A stretch of 64,000 nt of DNA from CAVQEG01 sp963711465 (GTDB lineage: Bacteria; Bacteroidota; Ignavibacteria; OLB7): positions 558,001-622,000 of the forward strand of contig CAVQEG010000001.1 in assembly GCA_963711465.1 (NCBI GenBank). The letters are read 5' to 3'. The notes beneath the pieces are model-generated. The model did not search any database, was not told where the DNA came from, and saw nothing but the letters and a program-made list of their open reading frames with translations. How positions within the stretch are numbered: the stretch's first letter is position 1; each line of letters opens with the position of its first letter. Positions 53,889 to 63,650 of this stretch are shown piece by piece. A program made the translations under genes and the position numbers.

Positions 53889-55957
53889 TCGTTGGGACGA
53901 AGCGTGAGCGAGCCGGAGCCCTGGCGCAGCCCGTTGACTTCACGGAACGTCCAGCTGGCGCTGGGATAGAATGCGATCGCCGAGCGCAGCGGATCGAGCC
54001 GGTCGGCAACGTCTTCGGGAGAGAAGCGGTCGGAACGCATCAGGAGCTGCTTCAGGTATCGGGTGGCGTTGGCCGAGAGCGAGTCGATGCGGATCGATCC
54101 GCTGATGTAGCGATTGTCGACGTCAGGCCCCGAGCCGCGCGACGCGGCGAGGGCGGCGACGGCATCGTGAAGTATGCGCGGAGTGGAGGCGATCACCAGT
54201 AGCCGAGTGCCGATGAGCGCGAAGCTCGGCTGCACCCGGTTGGCGGTTACCGTCGAATCGTTTGATGTCGTGTCGCGGGCGATCCATGACTCGACGGTGT
54301 CGGCCGATCCGCCGCCCGCCGTCGAGTCGCGCTGATAGTCGAGCGAGGTAATGTTGGCCAGAAACGTGCGCACCGTCGTGTCGAATCCCACCGGGGCGTC
54401 CCGCAGAGGCACCGCCGCGACCAGATTGAAACCGGTGTGGGAGAATCCATACGGTTGGCTCAGGTAGTCGACCCCGCCGTAGGCAACGGTCATCGCTGGC
54501 GCCAGGAACGGCGCAATCTGTCGACTGACGTCCACGCCGGCGATGCTCTGGAGATCGCCCTCGGCGTGGTTGCCGAGCGATCGAACGTTCGCGATGTAGT
54601 TCCAGAGCTCGACCGGGTCCTCACCGCCAACGGTCGAAACGGCCTCGATGCCGGGAACGTTCCACAGTGCCGCCTCCCGCAGGTCGGTGTTTACGATCGG
54701 CGCGGTGACCCGGCGGTTCAGCGCCCGCGCGACGATCGCCAGCCGACGCGCGGCCGGTGACTGCGATCCGGTGACGTCGAAGTACTCCGTCGGATTGAAC
54801 CAGACGAAGAGCAGGTCGTGCGCATCGTCGGCGCCGACGCGGGCGTACTGACTGCGGAAGACCGGATCGATGCCGATGGAATTTTCCCTGGCCTTCGTGA
54901 ACGTCTCGATCGCGCGTCCGATCAGCGCGGAGTCGGTGGCCGCCACCAGGTAATCGCCCGGCGTCGCGTAGGCGATCGACTGTCCGCTCGCGGCACTGAC
55001 GACCTCGGCGACCGCCTCGCCATCGACGTTCCATCGCCGGATACCGAAATCACCACCGAGCGCCTCGTAGGCACCCACCATCGATTCGGCGACGCCGAGA
55101 TTCTTGTCACGGTAGCTGACGATGAGGTAGTCGGTCCCGTAGCGGGCGATCAGAAAGTTGTCGCGCACCAGCGTTTCCGGCGAGAAGCGATCGGCGAGGA
55201 ATCCGACCGACTCCGAGAGCCGACTCCGGATGCCGTGGATCACCCGCAGCAGGGGAAGCCGCCATGCGTCCTCGGGAACCGGTGAGCCATCCAGCGCAGT
55301 GCTGAAGCGGGAATCCTCGAAGGCATCGAGTTCGTCGTCCACGTTTGGTGCGGCTGCCACCCAGGCGGGATCGTTGGGGAAGAACAGCGAGATCTCCCGC
55401 GCCTTCGACATCGTGTAGTCGGCGTCGTCACGGCTCCGTTCATCGAAGGCGAAGGCCACCGACGACGAATCCAGACGGAGCGTTGCGGTGGACGTGCGGT
55501 ATCCGCCGACCGGCGTGTGCGATGCGGGATCTCGATCGAGCGCGCCATAGATCGAGTCGAGCATCGCATCGGCCCGCGGTGTGCCGATCGCCTTGATCGA
55601 GGCGATGGCGACTTCGTACTGCTCGGGGTCGAGGGAATTCAGAGCGTTCGAGAGGACATCGAGTGCCGAATCGCGCTGTGTGAGATTGCGCGCTTCGAAC
55701 AGCGCCACCTCACGGACCGGGGCCGGCCGGCCGTTCATGACGAGGTCGGACACCAATCGCATGCGCGCATCGGCGTCGAGGTCCTTCCATGACGAACCGG
55801 TTCGGCGCGCGACGGTCGTGTCGAACATCTGGCGGTAGCTCACCGCATCGACCATCGGGCTCATATCGTCGGGATCGATGTCGACCCAGACGTACAGCGC
55901 GAAGAGTCCCAACGATCCGACGATGACCAGCAGCGTGACGAGGAGAATTCGGCGCAT
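53885..55957 (-). CDS. Large membrane-anchored protein, possibly DUF2138/YfaA-like
   Basis: A 690-residue protein with one N-terminal membrane helix (ILLVTLLVIVGSLGLFALYVWV), so most of it faces the periplasm. Segments such as DYLIVSYRDKNLGVAESMVG, SIAYATPGDYLVAATD and PSFALIGTRLLVIASTPRIL recall DUF3352/DUF2138-type proteins, which score substrate fit at the membrane. Its overlap with a DUF1175 gene is what suggests YfaA; the sequence itself is not decisive. No alpha-2-macroglobulin is near. Confidence 0.5.
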   Translation of the reverse strand: MRRILLVTLLVIVGSLGLFALYVWVDIDPDDMSPMVDAVSYRQMFDTTVARRTGSSWKDLDADARMRLVSDLVMNGRPAPVREVALFEARNLTQRDSALDVLSNALNSLDPEQYEVAIASIKAIGTPRADAMLDSIYGALDRDPASHTPVGGYRTSTATLRLDSSSVAFAFDERSRDDADYTMSKAREISLFFPNDPAWVAAAPNVDDELDAFEDSRFSTALDGSPVPEDAWRLPLLRVIHGIRSRLSESVGFLADRFSPETLVRDNFLIARYGTDYLIVSYRDKNLGVAESMVGAYEALGGDFGIRRWNVDGEAVAEVVSAASGQSIAYATPGDYLVAATDSALIGRAIETFTKARENSIGIDPVFRSQYARVGADDAHDLLFVWFNPTEYFDVTGSQSPAARRLAIVARALNRRVTAPIVNTDLREAALWNVPGIEAVSTVGGEDPVELWNYIANVRSLGNHAEGDLQSIAGVDVSRQIAPFLAPAMTVAYGGVDYLSQPYGFSHTGFNLVAAVPLRDAPVGFDTTVRTFLANITSLDYQRDSTAGGGSADTVESWIARDTTSNDSTVTANRVQPSFALIGTRLLVIASTPRILHDAVAALAASRGSGPDVDNRYISGSIRIDSLSANATRYLKQLLMRSDRFSPEDVADRLDPLRSAIAFYPSASWTFREVNGLRQGSGSLTLRPNE

Positions 55958-56033
55958 GGTTCAGCTCAGGCGTGTGGCGCGGGCGTGTGTGGACGTCAGG
56001 TGAATTGGATACCGGCAGGCGACGCTGCAGCTC

Positions 56034-56297
56034 TCAGAACTGTCGAATGCCGACGATGGTCAGCACGATGAGCATCGTTCCGGAGAGCGCCAGAAAGGAG
56101 CCGACGGCTTTGAACCCGGCGGTGACGATCTGCATCCGGTGCAGCGGGGTGCGCTCGGCATGCACCCACTGGAGTATGAACGGATCGAGCTTCATCAGAC
56201 TCGGCACGGGCATCAGGGCCACGAGCAATCCGATGGAAATGAAACCGGCGCCGACGGCGTACGGCAGGTACGGTACGATCAGATCGAGTACGGACAT
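56034..56297 (-). CDS. Small two-helix membrane protein
   Basis: An 87-residue hydrophobic protein with two membrane helices (YAVGAGFISIGLLVALMPVP, AVGSFLALSGTMLIVLTIVG) and a short basic loop between (WVHAERTPLHRMQIVTAGFK). I recognise no family. It is 76 bases before the large membrane protein and may belong to the same transcript. The ATG at 56297 is the first sensible start; the upstream extension is Arg/Ser-rich. Confidence 0.5.
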   Translation of the reverse strand: MSVLDLIVPYLPYAVGAGFISIGLLVALMPVPSLMKLDPFILQWVHAERTPLHRMQIVTAGFKAVGSFLALSGTMLIVLTIVGIRQF

Positions 56298-56397
56298 GGC
56301 AGGAATCTTCGCGGATGGGAAGGAAGGAATGACTGCAAGTATACGGTGCGGCCGGTCCGGCGAGCAAGGGAATGCCTCGCCGTGGTGACGCGTGGCT

Positions 56398-58542
56398 TCA
56401 GCTGCCGACCTCGAGCGACATGCGAACCTCACCCTGCTGCGGGAATCGTTCGGTCTCGTGACCGTCCTCGAAGATTTCGCAGTACACCCCGAGCTCGGCG
56501 ACCGGTCCGCCGCCATCACGGAAATGCGTCAGTGGTATCGCCGCCTCGAGAACGTCCTGCACCGCGGCCGACATACCGACGAGCCGCACGCGTCCATGCG
56601 CGTCGGTGCTGGATTCGATCGCGATGCTCTCACGGGTGAAGCTGACGACGACGCGTCGGTCGGTGCCGACGGTGAAGCGCACCAGCGCACCGTCGCCGAG
56701 CTGTTCGGCGGGATCGTAGCGGAAGTAGAACATCGAATCATCCCGCCCGAAGTGGACGCGGCGCTCGGCAGCGTCGGCACGGTGCATTGCGCCACCGATG
56801 CTGGCGACGACGAAGTGACCGGCGTTTGCCCACTCGTCGTCGGAGGAGTAAAGTCCATCGATCGTCGGATGAATCAATCCCGATGGCGCCGAGACGCGGG
56901 GCGCATGCAGTGGCGTGCGGATCGGCTGCTCGAGTTCGGCCGGTACATCGACGCCGATGATCTGATAGACGCGGCGAAGGTGGTAGCGGAACAGTCCGTC
57001 GAAATCATCCTGGTTGGCAGAGGTGTGTTCGTCGCCGAACCACCAGAACCAGTCCGACCCCTCGGCGATATAGATCTCCTCCATGGCTTCGGCGAAGCGT
57101 TCCTCGCCGATATTCTCCCGCGTATCGATGAGCGTCTGGCGGGCGTCGATCAGCGCGTCCCACGCCCGGTTGTCTTCCTCATGACCGATCCAGATGCGGA
57201 AGTTCGATCCGATCCAGCTTCCGGCGTAGATGCGTCCCAGCGTGCGCTCGGCACGCCGCGTCCGATCGGAGAGCACACCGGAAATCGTGGACGTCCGGAT
57301 TTCCGAAGACTCCTCGAGGAGCCCGTAGAGCTGCTCGAGGAAGGTGCGACCGTTGTCCTGATAGAATTCCCAGCAGTTCTCGCCATCGAGGATCACGGGA
57401 ACGACGGCTTGATCGAGGGCGTCGACGCCACGCTCCTGGATGATTCTGTTACGGACCTCGATCAGGCGTTCGTGGAAGTCGCGCGCGGCGTCCTCGGGTC
57501 GCCACGAGCTGTAGACGAATCCGATCGTGTCCGAGAGATCATGGTCGCGGAAGAGCGTCCAGAGCGGTCCGTGCGGCGTGACGAGCGTGTAGGGGAAGTA
57601 TCGCGAGGTGGGGCGCCACGCTTCGCCCAGGGTTCTGCGCAGGACGCCTTCGTCGGTCGCGGTCCACAGAAAATTCTGTTCTCGAATGAGCGCCAGAGCC
57701 GCGTCGCTGACGCTTCCCTCGCTGGGCCACATTCCCCGGGGGCGGCGTCCGAAGTGGTGCTCATAGAGTTCGACCGCGCGCTGGATCTGTGCGGTGGCAT
57801 CCTCGGGCACGTGCACGCGACGGGTCGGCAGCGACATCGTCGGCATCGCCTCGAGTGCGGAGAAACTGTCGCAGAGGATAGGGAGAATCGGGTGGTAGAA
57901 GGGCGTGACCGACAGTTCGATGCGCCCTTCGTCCATGAGCCGCCGGTAGGTAGGAATCACCTCCCGCAGGATTCCGATCGACGCGTCCAGCAGCGCGTGC
58001 TTCTCCTCCTCGGTGAAGTCGCGCCCCTTGGCCAACAGCGATCGGAACGGTTCTCGCTCGCGTGAGTAGGGGCCGATCCAGGTGAGGTTGTACCACGTCT
58101 GAAGATCGCGCCAGTCCTGGTGACTGAAGGAGGCAGCCGCGTGGCGCAGGCGAACGGGATCGTCGCGATCTCCGCGAGCGCCCTGTTCGTACAGCTCACG
58201 GTAGCGCGGATAGGGAAGGATCATCCGCTCGGCGTTGCAGAGGAAGAAGTCGCGCAGGATTTCCACCTGTTCCTCGACACCGAGCTCCGCGGCAGGGCGA
58301 CGCGAGAGCTCCAGCTGCGGGTCGGTCGCGCCGTTGTCGACGTAGTCGACCAGCTGCACCAGCAGCGACGGAACGACGTTGACGGTCTGGCGGATCGTCG
58401 CGAACCGTTCGGCCGCGGTGATGATGTCGAGGTAGTCCTTCGTCGCGTGCAGTCGCGTCCATGGGAGCAGGAAGCGCCCGCCCTGTCGGTAGTAGGGCTG
58501 GTGCTGGTGCCAGAGCAGTGCGACGGTCAGCGGGCGGGGCAT
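56398..58542 (-). CDS. Glycoside hydrolase family 57
   Basis: A 714-residue protein with no signal peptide, so it is cytoplasmic. LTVALLWHQHQPYYRQGG begins the GH57 (alpha/beta)7 barrel, and GMWPSEGSVSDAALALI holds the probable nucleophile Glu. GYGFVYSSW-type and WEFYQDNGRTFLEQLYGLL segments follow. The family includes alpha-amylases, 4-alpha-glucanotransferases and branching enzymes; the specificity cannot be decided by eye. A role in glycogen turnover is likely. The ATG at 58542 directly precedes the catalytic domain. Confidence 0.88.
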   Translation of the reverse strand: MPRPLTVALLWHQHQPYYRQGGRFLLPWTRLHATKDYLDIITAAERFATIRQTVNVVPSLLVQLVDYVDNGATDPQLELSRRPAAELGVEEQVEILRDFFLCNAERMILPYPRYRELYEQGARGDRDDPVRLRHAAASFSHQDWRDLQTWYNLTWIGPYSREREPFRSLLAKGRDFTEEEKHALLDASIGILREVIPTYRRLMDEGRIELSVTPFYHPILPILCDSFSALEAMPTMSLPTRRVHVPEDATAQIQRAVELYEHHFGRRPRGMWPSEGSVSDAALALIREQNFLWTATDEGVLRRTLGEAWRPTSRYFPYTLVTPHGPLWTLFRDHDLSDTIGFVYSSWRPEDAARDFHERLIEVRNRIIQERGVDALDQAVVPVILDGENCWEFYQDNGRTFLEQLYGLLEESSEIRTSTISGVLSDRTRRAERTLGRIYAGSWIGSNFRIWIGHEEDNRAWDALIDARQTLIDTRENIGEERFAEAMEEIYIAEGSDWFWWFGDEHTSANQDDFDGLFRYHLRRVYQIIGVDVPAELEQPIRTPLHAPRVSAPSGLIHPTIDGLYSSDDEWANAGHFVVASIGGAMHRADAAERRVHFGRDDSMFYFRYDPAEQLGDGALVRFTVGTDRRVVVSFTRESIAIESSTDAHGRVRLVGMSAAVQDVLEAAIPLTHFRDGGGPVAELGVYCEIFEDGHETERFPQQGEVRMSLEVGS

Positions 58543-58619
58543 GTTGGAAGGGTCGACGGAGCAATGGGAGATGGGCATCGGCCGGAGAGCAGCAGGATGG
58601 ACGCCCACCGGATGCAGTC

Positions 58620-58648
58620 GGGCCCTGCCGCGCGTGGCGACAGGGCCC
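58620..58648 (-). terminator. Hairpin after the CBS-domain gene
   Basis: GGGCCCTG (58620-58627) pairs with CAGGGCCC (58641-58648) around a 13-base loop that can fold further. It lies 30 bases after the CBS stop on the minus strand but lacks a T tract, so it may be a weak terminator or only a stabilising hairpin. Confidence 0.4.
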
Positions 58649-58677
58649 TCGAAAATCGTGATTCCGATGGAATCCCG

Positions 58678-59124
58678 TCAGTCGTTCGGTTCCTGCTCGT
58701 AAATCAGGTCGTCGGTGTCGCCGAGTTTCCGGGCGTCGATGCGACTGGCCAGATCCTTCAGCGAGATGATTCCCACGATCCGGTTGTCGGCATCGACAAC
58801 GGGAACACGCCGGACGGCGGCGCGCTGCATGATCTCCGACACCCGGCTGAGATCGTCGCCGGGCGAGGCACAGTAGAGGTTCTTCGAACTCATCACCTTC
58901 TCGATCGATTCATCGGGGCCGTGAGCACCGTCGCTGCAGGCACGAAGGGCGATGTCGCGATCGGTCACGATGCCGACGAGCGTCCGATCGCTGCCGGAGG
59001 CTGTGACGGGGACGATGCCGCAGTGCTCCGAACTCATCACCTCGACGGCCTTCGCGACGGTCTGGTGGCGATCGACCGTGCGCGGCCGTGGCGTCATGAT
59101 TTCCTCGGCAGTCGAATTCTCCAT
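58678..59124 (-). CDS. CBS-domain pair protein
   Basis: A 148-residue protein made of two CBS motifs: TVAKAVEVMSSEHCGIVPVT with LVGIVTDRDIALRA, and DLSRVSEIMQRAAVRRVPVV with RIVGIISLKDLASRI. CBS pairs bind adenosyl ligands and usually regulate a partner protein. No partner is evident in the neighbours. ATG at 59124. Divergent from truA by about 100 bases. Confidence 0.87.
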   Translation of the reverse strand: MENSTAEEIMTPRPRTVDRHQTVAKAVEVMSSEHCGIVPVTASGSDRTLVGIVTDRDIALRACSDGAHGPDESIEKVMSSKNLYCASPGDDLSRVSEIMQRAAVRRVPVVDADNRIVGIISLKDLASRIDARKLGDTDDLIYEQEPND

Positions 59125-59228
59125 TGTTCTCCTCACAAGGTTGGGTTTGTACCGTCGTTGCACGTTCAGGTGGACGACACTCTGCGGTGGGCACGAACCA
59201 ATACCTTGCCACCGCGGTATATTTCGGG

Positions 59229-60017
59229 ATGCCCCGTTACCGCCTGGTGGTTGAATACGATGGAACGCGCTACTCCGGATGGCAGGTGCAGCGCAACGCC
59301 CGGAGCGTGCAGGGCGCACTCATCACCGCACTGAATACCGTTGCCGGAGACGTCGGGGAGGTGATGGGCTCGGGCAGGACCGATTCCGGCGTCCACGCCG
59401 TCGGACAGGTGGCACACGCGGATCTTGCGAGGAGCGTCGACGGCAGTGACCTGCGAATGCGGCTCAACGACGTGCTTCACCACGACATCAACGTGCTTCA
59501 GGTCCATCAGGCACCGCCGCGCTTCCATGCTCGCCACGACGCCATCGGTCGCAGCTACGTCTACCAGATCACCCGGCAACGCACCGCGTTCCTGAAGCGC
59601 TACGTCTGGTGGGTACGCGATCCGCTGGATACCGGTGCGATCCGTCGTGCAGCGGCGACGATGGTCGGTATGCATGACTACCGCGGATTCGCCGACGCCG
59701 AACGGGCGACCGGAGCGCTGAAGGTGCTCGTCGAGTCGATCGACATCGCCGAGGCCGGGGAGATGGTGCTGGTACGCGTGCGCGCCAGTCACTTCCTCAG
59801 AAAGATGGTCCGGCGGATGGTCGGCGCACTGGTCGAGGTCGGTCGCGGAACCATGCCGATCACCGCAATGGCCGATGCGCTCGAGGATCCGGAGCACCAC
59901 GCGATCGCCCTGACCGCACCGCCCTCGGGCCTGTTTCTCGATCAGGTGATCTATCCGGGAGAATCGTTCCGGCCGGAACTCGTTCCCCCCGTTTCCGTTT
60001 CGACGATGAGGCGATGA
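59229..60017 (+). CDS. truA: tRNA pseudouridine synthase A
   Basis: A 262-residue enzyme that modifies positions 38-40 of tRNA anticodon stems. YRLVVEYDGTRYSGWQVQ is the family start, and GSGRTDSGVHAVGQVAH contains the catalytic Asp. FHARHDAIGRSYVYQI and FLRKMVRRMVGALVEVGRG are further landmarks. The ATG at 59229 is used. Its stop nearly touches the priA start, suggesting one transcript with the next two genes. Confidence 0.95.
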   Translation: MPRYRLVVEYDGTRYSGWQVQRNARSVQGALITALNTVAGDVGEVMGSGRTDSGVHAVGQVAHADLARSVDGSDLRMRLNDVLHHDINVLQVHQAPPRFHARHDAIGRSYVYQITRQRTAFLKRYVWWVRDPLDTGAIRRAAATMVGMHDYRGFADAERATGALKVLVESIDIAEAGEMVLVRVRASHFLRKMVRRMVGALVEVGRGTMPITAMADALEDPEHHAIALTAPPSGLFLDQVIYPGESFRPELVPPVSVSTMRR

Positions 60018-60020
60018 GTG

Positions 60021-62561
60021 ATGGATGAATTCGTCCAGGTGGCACTGCCCGTTCCGCTCTTCAAGAGCTTTACCTATTCGGTTCCCGAGGAACTCCGTCC
60101 GCGCATGGCGCGTGGCGTCCGCGTGCTCGTACCGTTCGGGCGGCGCACTCTCACCGGATTCGTTCTCGAGGGCCTCGATCGGTGCGACCTCCAGAAGGTT
60201 CGGCCGATCCTCGATGTGCTCGACGACACCCCGATCTTCTCGGAGCCGATGCTGCGGTTCGCCGCGTGGATGAGCGGCTACTACATCGCGCCGATGGGTG
60301 ACACGCTGCGGTCGATGCTGCCGCAGGGAATGATGCGCGAGAGCGCCGAGCGCGTGATGCTCGCTCCGCTCGACATTGCAGGTGTGCTGCCGGAACTTCG
60401 GCGCTCGGCGCCACGCCAGGCGGCAATCCTCACCGCGCTGGCCGATCACCCCCGCGGCGTGGCAGTCTCGTTCCTGCGCCGCAAGGTCGGTGCCGATCGC
60501 CTGCACGCGCAGCTCGCGGCACTCGAGGCGAAGGGGTTCATCGTGCGCAGCACGACGACCTCTCGCGGTGCCTCGGCAAAGCTCGTTCGCGGCGTGCGCA
60601 TCGCCCAGACGCTCGTCGACGATGAGGACGGACTCAAGGCGCTGTTCGATCATCTCGATTCCACCGCTCCCAAACAGGCCGCGCTGATGTCGCTGCTCTA
60701 CACGCATTCGGAGCGCAACCCGAGCGCGTATGTGTACGCGAGTGAACTGCTGAAGGCCGCGTCCGCGTCGGATTCGGCGCTCAAGGCGCTGCGCGATCGC
60801 GGAGCGGTCGAAATCGATCAGGTGCCGATGTCGCGGGAAGAGGTGCTCTCCGAACGCACCGGTGATGGCGACGATACCGACATCGCCGAGAGCATGATCG
60901 AGGCCGGCCAGCGGCGGATCGTCCCCAACCGCGATCAGTCGATTGCGGTCGCGGAGATTACCGCTGCTGTAGACGCACGGGAGTTCCGGACGTTCCTGCT
61001 GCACGGCGTCACCGGCTCGGGCAAGACGCAGGTGTACATCGAAGCGATCAAGCACGTGGTGGCCGGAGGGAGACGGGCAATTCTGCTCGTTCCGGAGATC
61101 GCCCTGACGCTCCAGCTGGTCGAACGATTCGTCTCCGTCTTCGGCGATCGCGTCGCCGTCCTGCACTCGCGACTCTCCGACGGCGAGCGGTTCGACGCCT
61201 GGCGACGCGCTGCGGCCGGGGGTTGCGATGTCGTCATCGGCGCTCGGTCGGCGCTATTCGCTCCGCTGCGCGACGTCGGTATCATCGTTGTCGACGAGGA
61301 ACACGATGCCAGCTACAAGCAGTACGACGCGCAGCCACGGTACAACGCGCGCGACGCCGCGATCATGCGCGCCAGCATCGAGGGAGCCGTGGCCGTTCTC
61401 GGTTCGGCGACGCCCTCGGTGGAATCCTACTACAACGCCGAGCTCGGAAAGTACCGGCTGCTGTCGCTTCCCAGACGCGTCGACGACGCCCAGGAGCCGG
61501 GCATCGTCATCGTCGATACGGTGACCGCACGCCGACAGAACCTGATGCGCGGTTCGCTGTCGGTACGCCTGATCTCCGACATCAAGCGGACGCTCGCGCT
61601 GAAGAAGGGCGTCATCCTCTTCCAGAATCGGCGTGGCTTTGCCTCCCGCCTCGAATGCACCTCGTGCGGTCATTCACCGATGTGCCCGCACTGCGCGGTG
61701 ACGCTCACCTTCCACAAGCGGCTGGACGAGCTGCGATGCCATTATTGCGGCTTCGCCCGTCGCGCCGAGCGCGTGTGCGAGGTGTGCGGCAATCATGACC
61801 TGCGACAACCTGGAATCGGGACACAGAAGGTGGAGGAGGAGCTGATCGAACAGCTCCCGGATGCACGCATTCAACGAATGGATCTCGACACGACGACGCG
61901 TCGCGGTTCGCACCGCAGAATCCTCGCGGCCTTCGGCCGTGGGGACGTGGACGTTCTGCTCGGAACCCAGATGGTCGCCAAGGGGCTCGACTTTTCGCGT
62001 GTGTCGCTCGTGGGGGTGGTGTCGGCCGACACGCAGCTGCTGCTGCCGGACTTCCGTGCCAGCGAACGGACGTTCCAGCTGCTGACGCAGGTGGCTGGTC
62101 GCGCCGGGCGTCGTGGCGGCATGAAGGGCGAGGTGATCATTCAGACGTCACATCCGAACCATCCCGCCGTGCTCGCCGCCTTTGCCAAGGACTACCGCCA
62201 GATGTACCTGCAGGAGCTGCAGACGCGGCGCGAACTCGACTATCCGCCGTTCGCGCGGTTCATCGTCCTGGAGTTCCGCAGCGAGGATCAGCGCGAAGCC
62301 GAGGCGCATGCCCATGCGTTCCGTCGGCTGCTGCCGGAGGAACACCCCGCGTTCGCGGTATTGGGCCCGACGCAGGCGCTGATCTGGAAGCTCCGCAACT
62401 ATTACCGGCACCAGATTGTGTTCAAGAACCACCGTTCAAAGGATCCCTCCGGGCGGCAGTTCACCGCCACGTTCATGGACGCTCTGGATCGGTATCGGAG
62501 TGAACACGGAACCTCGTCGGTACAGCTGATCATTGACGTGGATGCGCAGGGGGGGATGTGA
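60021..62561 (+). CDS. priA: Primosomal protein N' (replication restart helicase)
   Basis: An 846-residue helicase that reloads DnaB at stalled forks. The N-terminal 3'-DNA-binding domain starts VQVALPVPLFKSFTYSVPEE. Walker A is GVTGSGKTQVYIEAI (near 331) and motif II DEEHDASYKQYDAQPRYNAR. The zinc-binding insert at about 547-593 has all expected cysteine pairs (CTSCG, CPHC, CHYCG, CEVCG). Start ATG 60021, or GTG one codon earlier. Overlaps the next gene. Confidence 0.95.
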   Translation: MDEFVQVALPVPLFKSFTYSVPEELRPRMARGVRVLVPFGRRTLTGFVLEGLDRCDLQKVRPILDVLDDTPIFSEPMLRFAAWMSGYYIAPMGDTLRSMLPQGMMRESAERVMLAPLDIAGVLPELRRSAPRQAAILTALADHPRGVAVSFLRRKVGADRLHAQLAALEAKGFIVRSTTTSRGASAKLVRGVRIAQTLVDDEDGLKALFDHLDSTAPKQAALMSLLYTHSERNPSAYVYASELLKAASASDSALKALRDRGAVEIDQVPMSREEVLSERTGDGDDTDIAESMIEAGQRRIVPNRDQSIAVAEITAAVDAREFRTFLLHGVTGSGKTQVYIEAIKHVVAGGRRAILLVPEIALTLQLVERFVSVFGDRVAVLHSRLSDGERFDAWRRAAAGGCDVVIGARSALFAPLRDVGIIVVDEEHDASYKQYDAQPRYNARDAAIMRASIEGAVAVLGSATPSVESYYNAELGKYRLLSLPRRVDDAQEPGIVIVDTVTARRQNLMRGSLSVRLISDIKRTLALKKGVILFQNRRGFASRLECTSCGHSPMCPHCAVTLTFHKRLDELRCHYCGFARRAERVCEVCGNHDLRQPGIGTQKVEEELIEQLPDARIQRMDLDTTTRRGSHRRILAAFGRGDVDVLLGTQMVAKGLDFSRVSLVGVVSADTQLLLPDFRASERTFQLLTQVAGRAGRRGGMKGEVIIQTSHPNHPAVLAAFAKDYRQMYLQELQTRRELDYPPFARFIVLEFRSEDQREAEAHAHAFRRLLPEEHPAFAVLGPTQALIWKLRNYYRHQIVFKNHRSKDPSGRQFTATFMDALDRYRSEHGTSSVQLIIDVDAQGGM

Positions 62562-63550
62562 GCGTGCCGAGCGGAGCGCCCGCGCCGAAGCGGCGGCGCC
62601 GGAAGTCACGGGTCGATCGACCGACGCAATGGCTGTGGTGGTGTCTGATTCTGACCTGGATTCCAACGCTTCTCGGCTATGCGGAATCGGTCGGCTGGCC
62701 GGTCGACCTGCTGGTGCACTTCCGCGTGCAATACCTGGTCGTCGCAGCCGTGCTCGCCATCGGGTTCCTCCTCGTCGGTCGGCGAGGGGGCGTCGCGCTG
62801 AGTCTCATCGCCGTCGCGCTCAACGGCGTCGCCATCGCACCCCTCTACTACTCCGGTCTGGCACAGTCAGACGAATCGCCGCTGCACCGTGCGCTGCTGC
62901 TCAACGTTCAGACATCGAACACGGCAACCGACGAGGTGGGTGCGCTCATCGATTCGGTCGATGCCGATGTCGTCGTGCTGCTCGAGGTGAACGATCGGTG
63001 GCTCCACGATCTTGCGCCGCACCTCAGACAGTACTCCGGGGCCCTCGCCCGTCCGCGCGGCGATGATTTCGGACTTGCGGTCTACACCCGACCGCGCATC
63101 GCCGAGTCGCATCTGCAGCGCCTCGGCGATGCCGGTGTTCCGGCGTTCGTGGCGAGAGTCAGCCTCGATTCGACGGAGCTGACCGTCGTCGCGGCGCACC
63201 TACTTCCGCCCGGCAGCCGGACGATGGATGGCCGCAATGCCGAGGAGTTCGACGATCTGGCCGACGTCCTCTCGAAACTCGAGCCGACATCCCATCACGT
63301 GCTGCTCCTCGGCGATCTGAACGCGACGCCGTGGTCGGCGCGGTTCCACGCACTCATCGATTACTCGCGCATGTTCGACGGTCGTCGGGGGCACGGACTC
63401 AACGCCACCTGGCCGACCTACGCGCCGCCGCTGCTGGTTCCAATCGACCACTGTGTGACCTCGCGGTCGGTTCGTATCGACGCCATGTCGACCGGACCGC
63501 GCGTGGGATCGGACCATTATCCGCTGATCGTGGACTTCCGTCTTCGGTGA
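62558..63550 (+). CDS. Membrane-anchored endonuclease/exonuclease/phosphatase-fold protein
   Basis: A 330-residue protein. A basic N-terminus (KRRRRKSRV) and three membrane helices (LWWCLILTWIPTLLGYA, YLVVAAVLAIGFLLVG, VALSLIAVALNGVAIAPLYY) precede an EEP domain: VVVLLEVNDRWL, HVLLLGDLNATPWSARF (metal and catalytic residues), and closing VGSDHYPLIVDFRL (catalytic His). The membrane anchor and fold resemble the YafD/UPF0294-like group; the substrate could be a lipid or nucleic-acid phosphate. GTG start overlaps the priA stop. Confidence 0.82.
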   Translation: MSVPSGAPAPKRRRRKSRVDRPTQWLWWCLILTWIPTLLGYAESVGWPVDLLVHFRVQYLVVAAVLAIGFLLVGRRGGVALSLIAVALNGVAIAPLYYSGLAQSDESPLHRALLLNVQTSNTATDEVGALIDSVDADVVVLLEVNDRWLHDLAPHLRQYSGALARPRGDDFGLAVYTRPRIAESHLQRLGDAGVPAFVARVSLDSTELTVVAAHLLPPGSRTMDGRNAEEFDDLADVLSKLEPTSHHVLLLGDLNATPWSARFHALIDYSRMFDGRRGHGLNATWPTYAPPLLVPIDHCVTSRSVRIDAMSTGPRVGSDHYPLIVDFRLR

Positions 63551-63573
63551 GTCTGCCTGGTGGAGCAACGCAG

Positions 63574-63602
63574 AAAGGCCACGGCGCTGTGCCGCGGCCT
63601 TT
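63574..63602. terminator. Bidirectional terminator-like hairpin
   Basis: AAAGGCC-A-CGGC and GCCG-C-GGCCTTT pair around a 5-base loop with a single mismatch. It lies between two convergent genes (ends at 63550 and 63651), and the outer A and T runs would serve both strands. The T run is short. Confidence 0.6.
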
Positions 63603-63650
63603 CGCATGTGCGCGGGCGCGCAACGCTCCCGCACAATCTGTCCTGGAGCC

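Noticed and set aside
59218..59225. TATATTTC near the truA start as a promoter
   Set aside because: One mismatch and no TTG at the expected spacing. It is only four bases from the ATG.
59166..61166. 666-codon minus-strand open frame across truA and priA
   Set aside because: It is antisense to two well-conserved genes with catalytic motifs and has no motif of its own.
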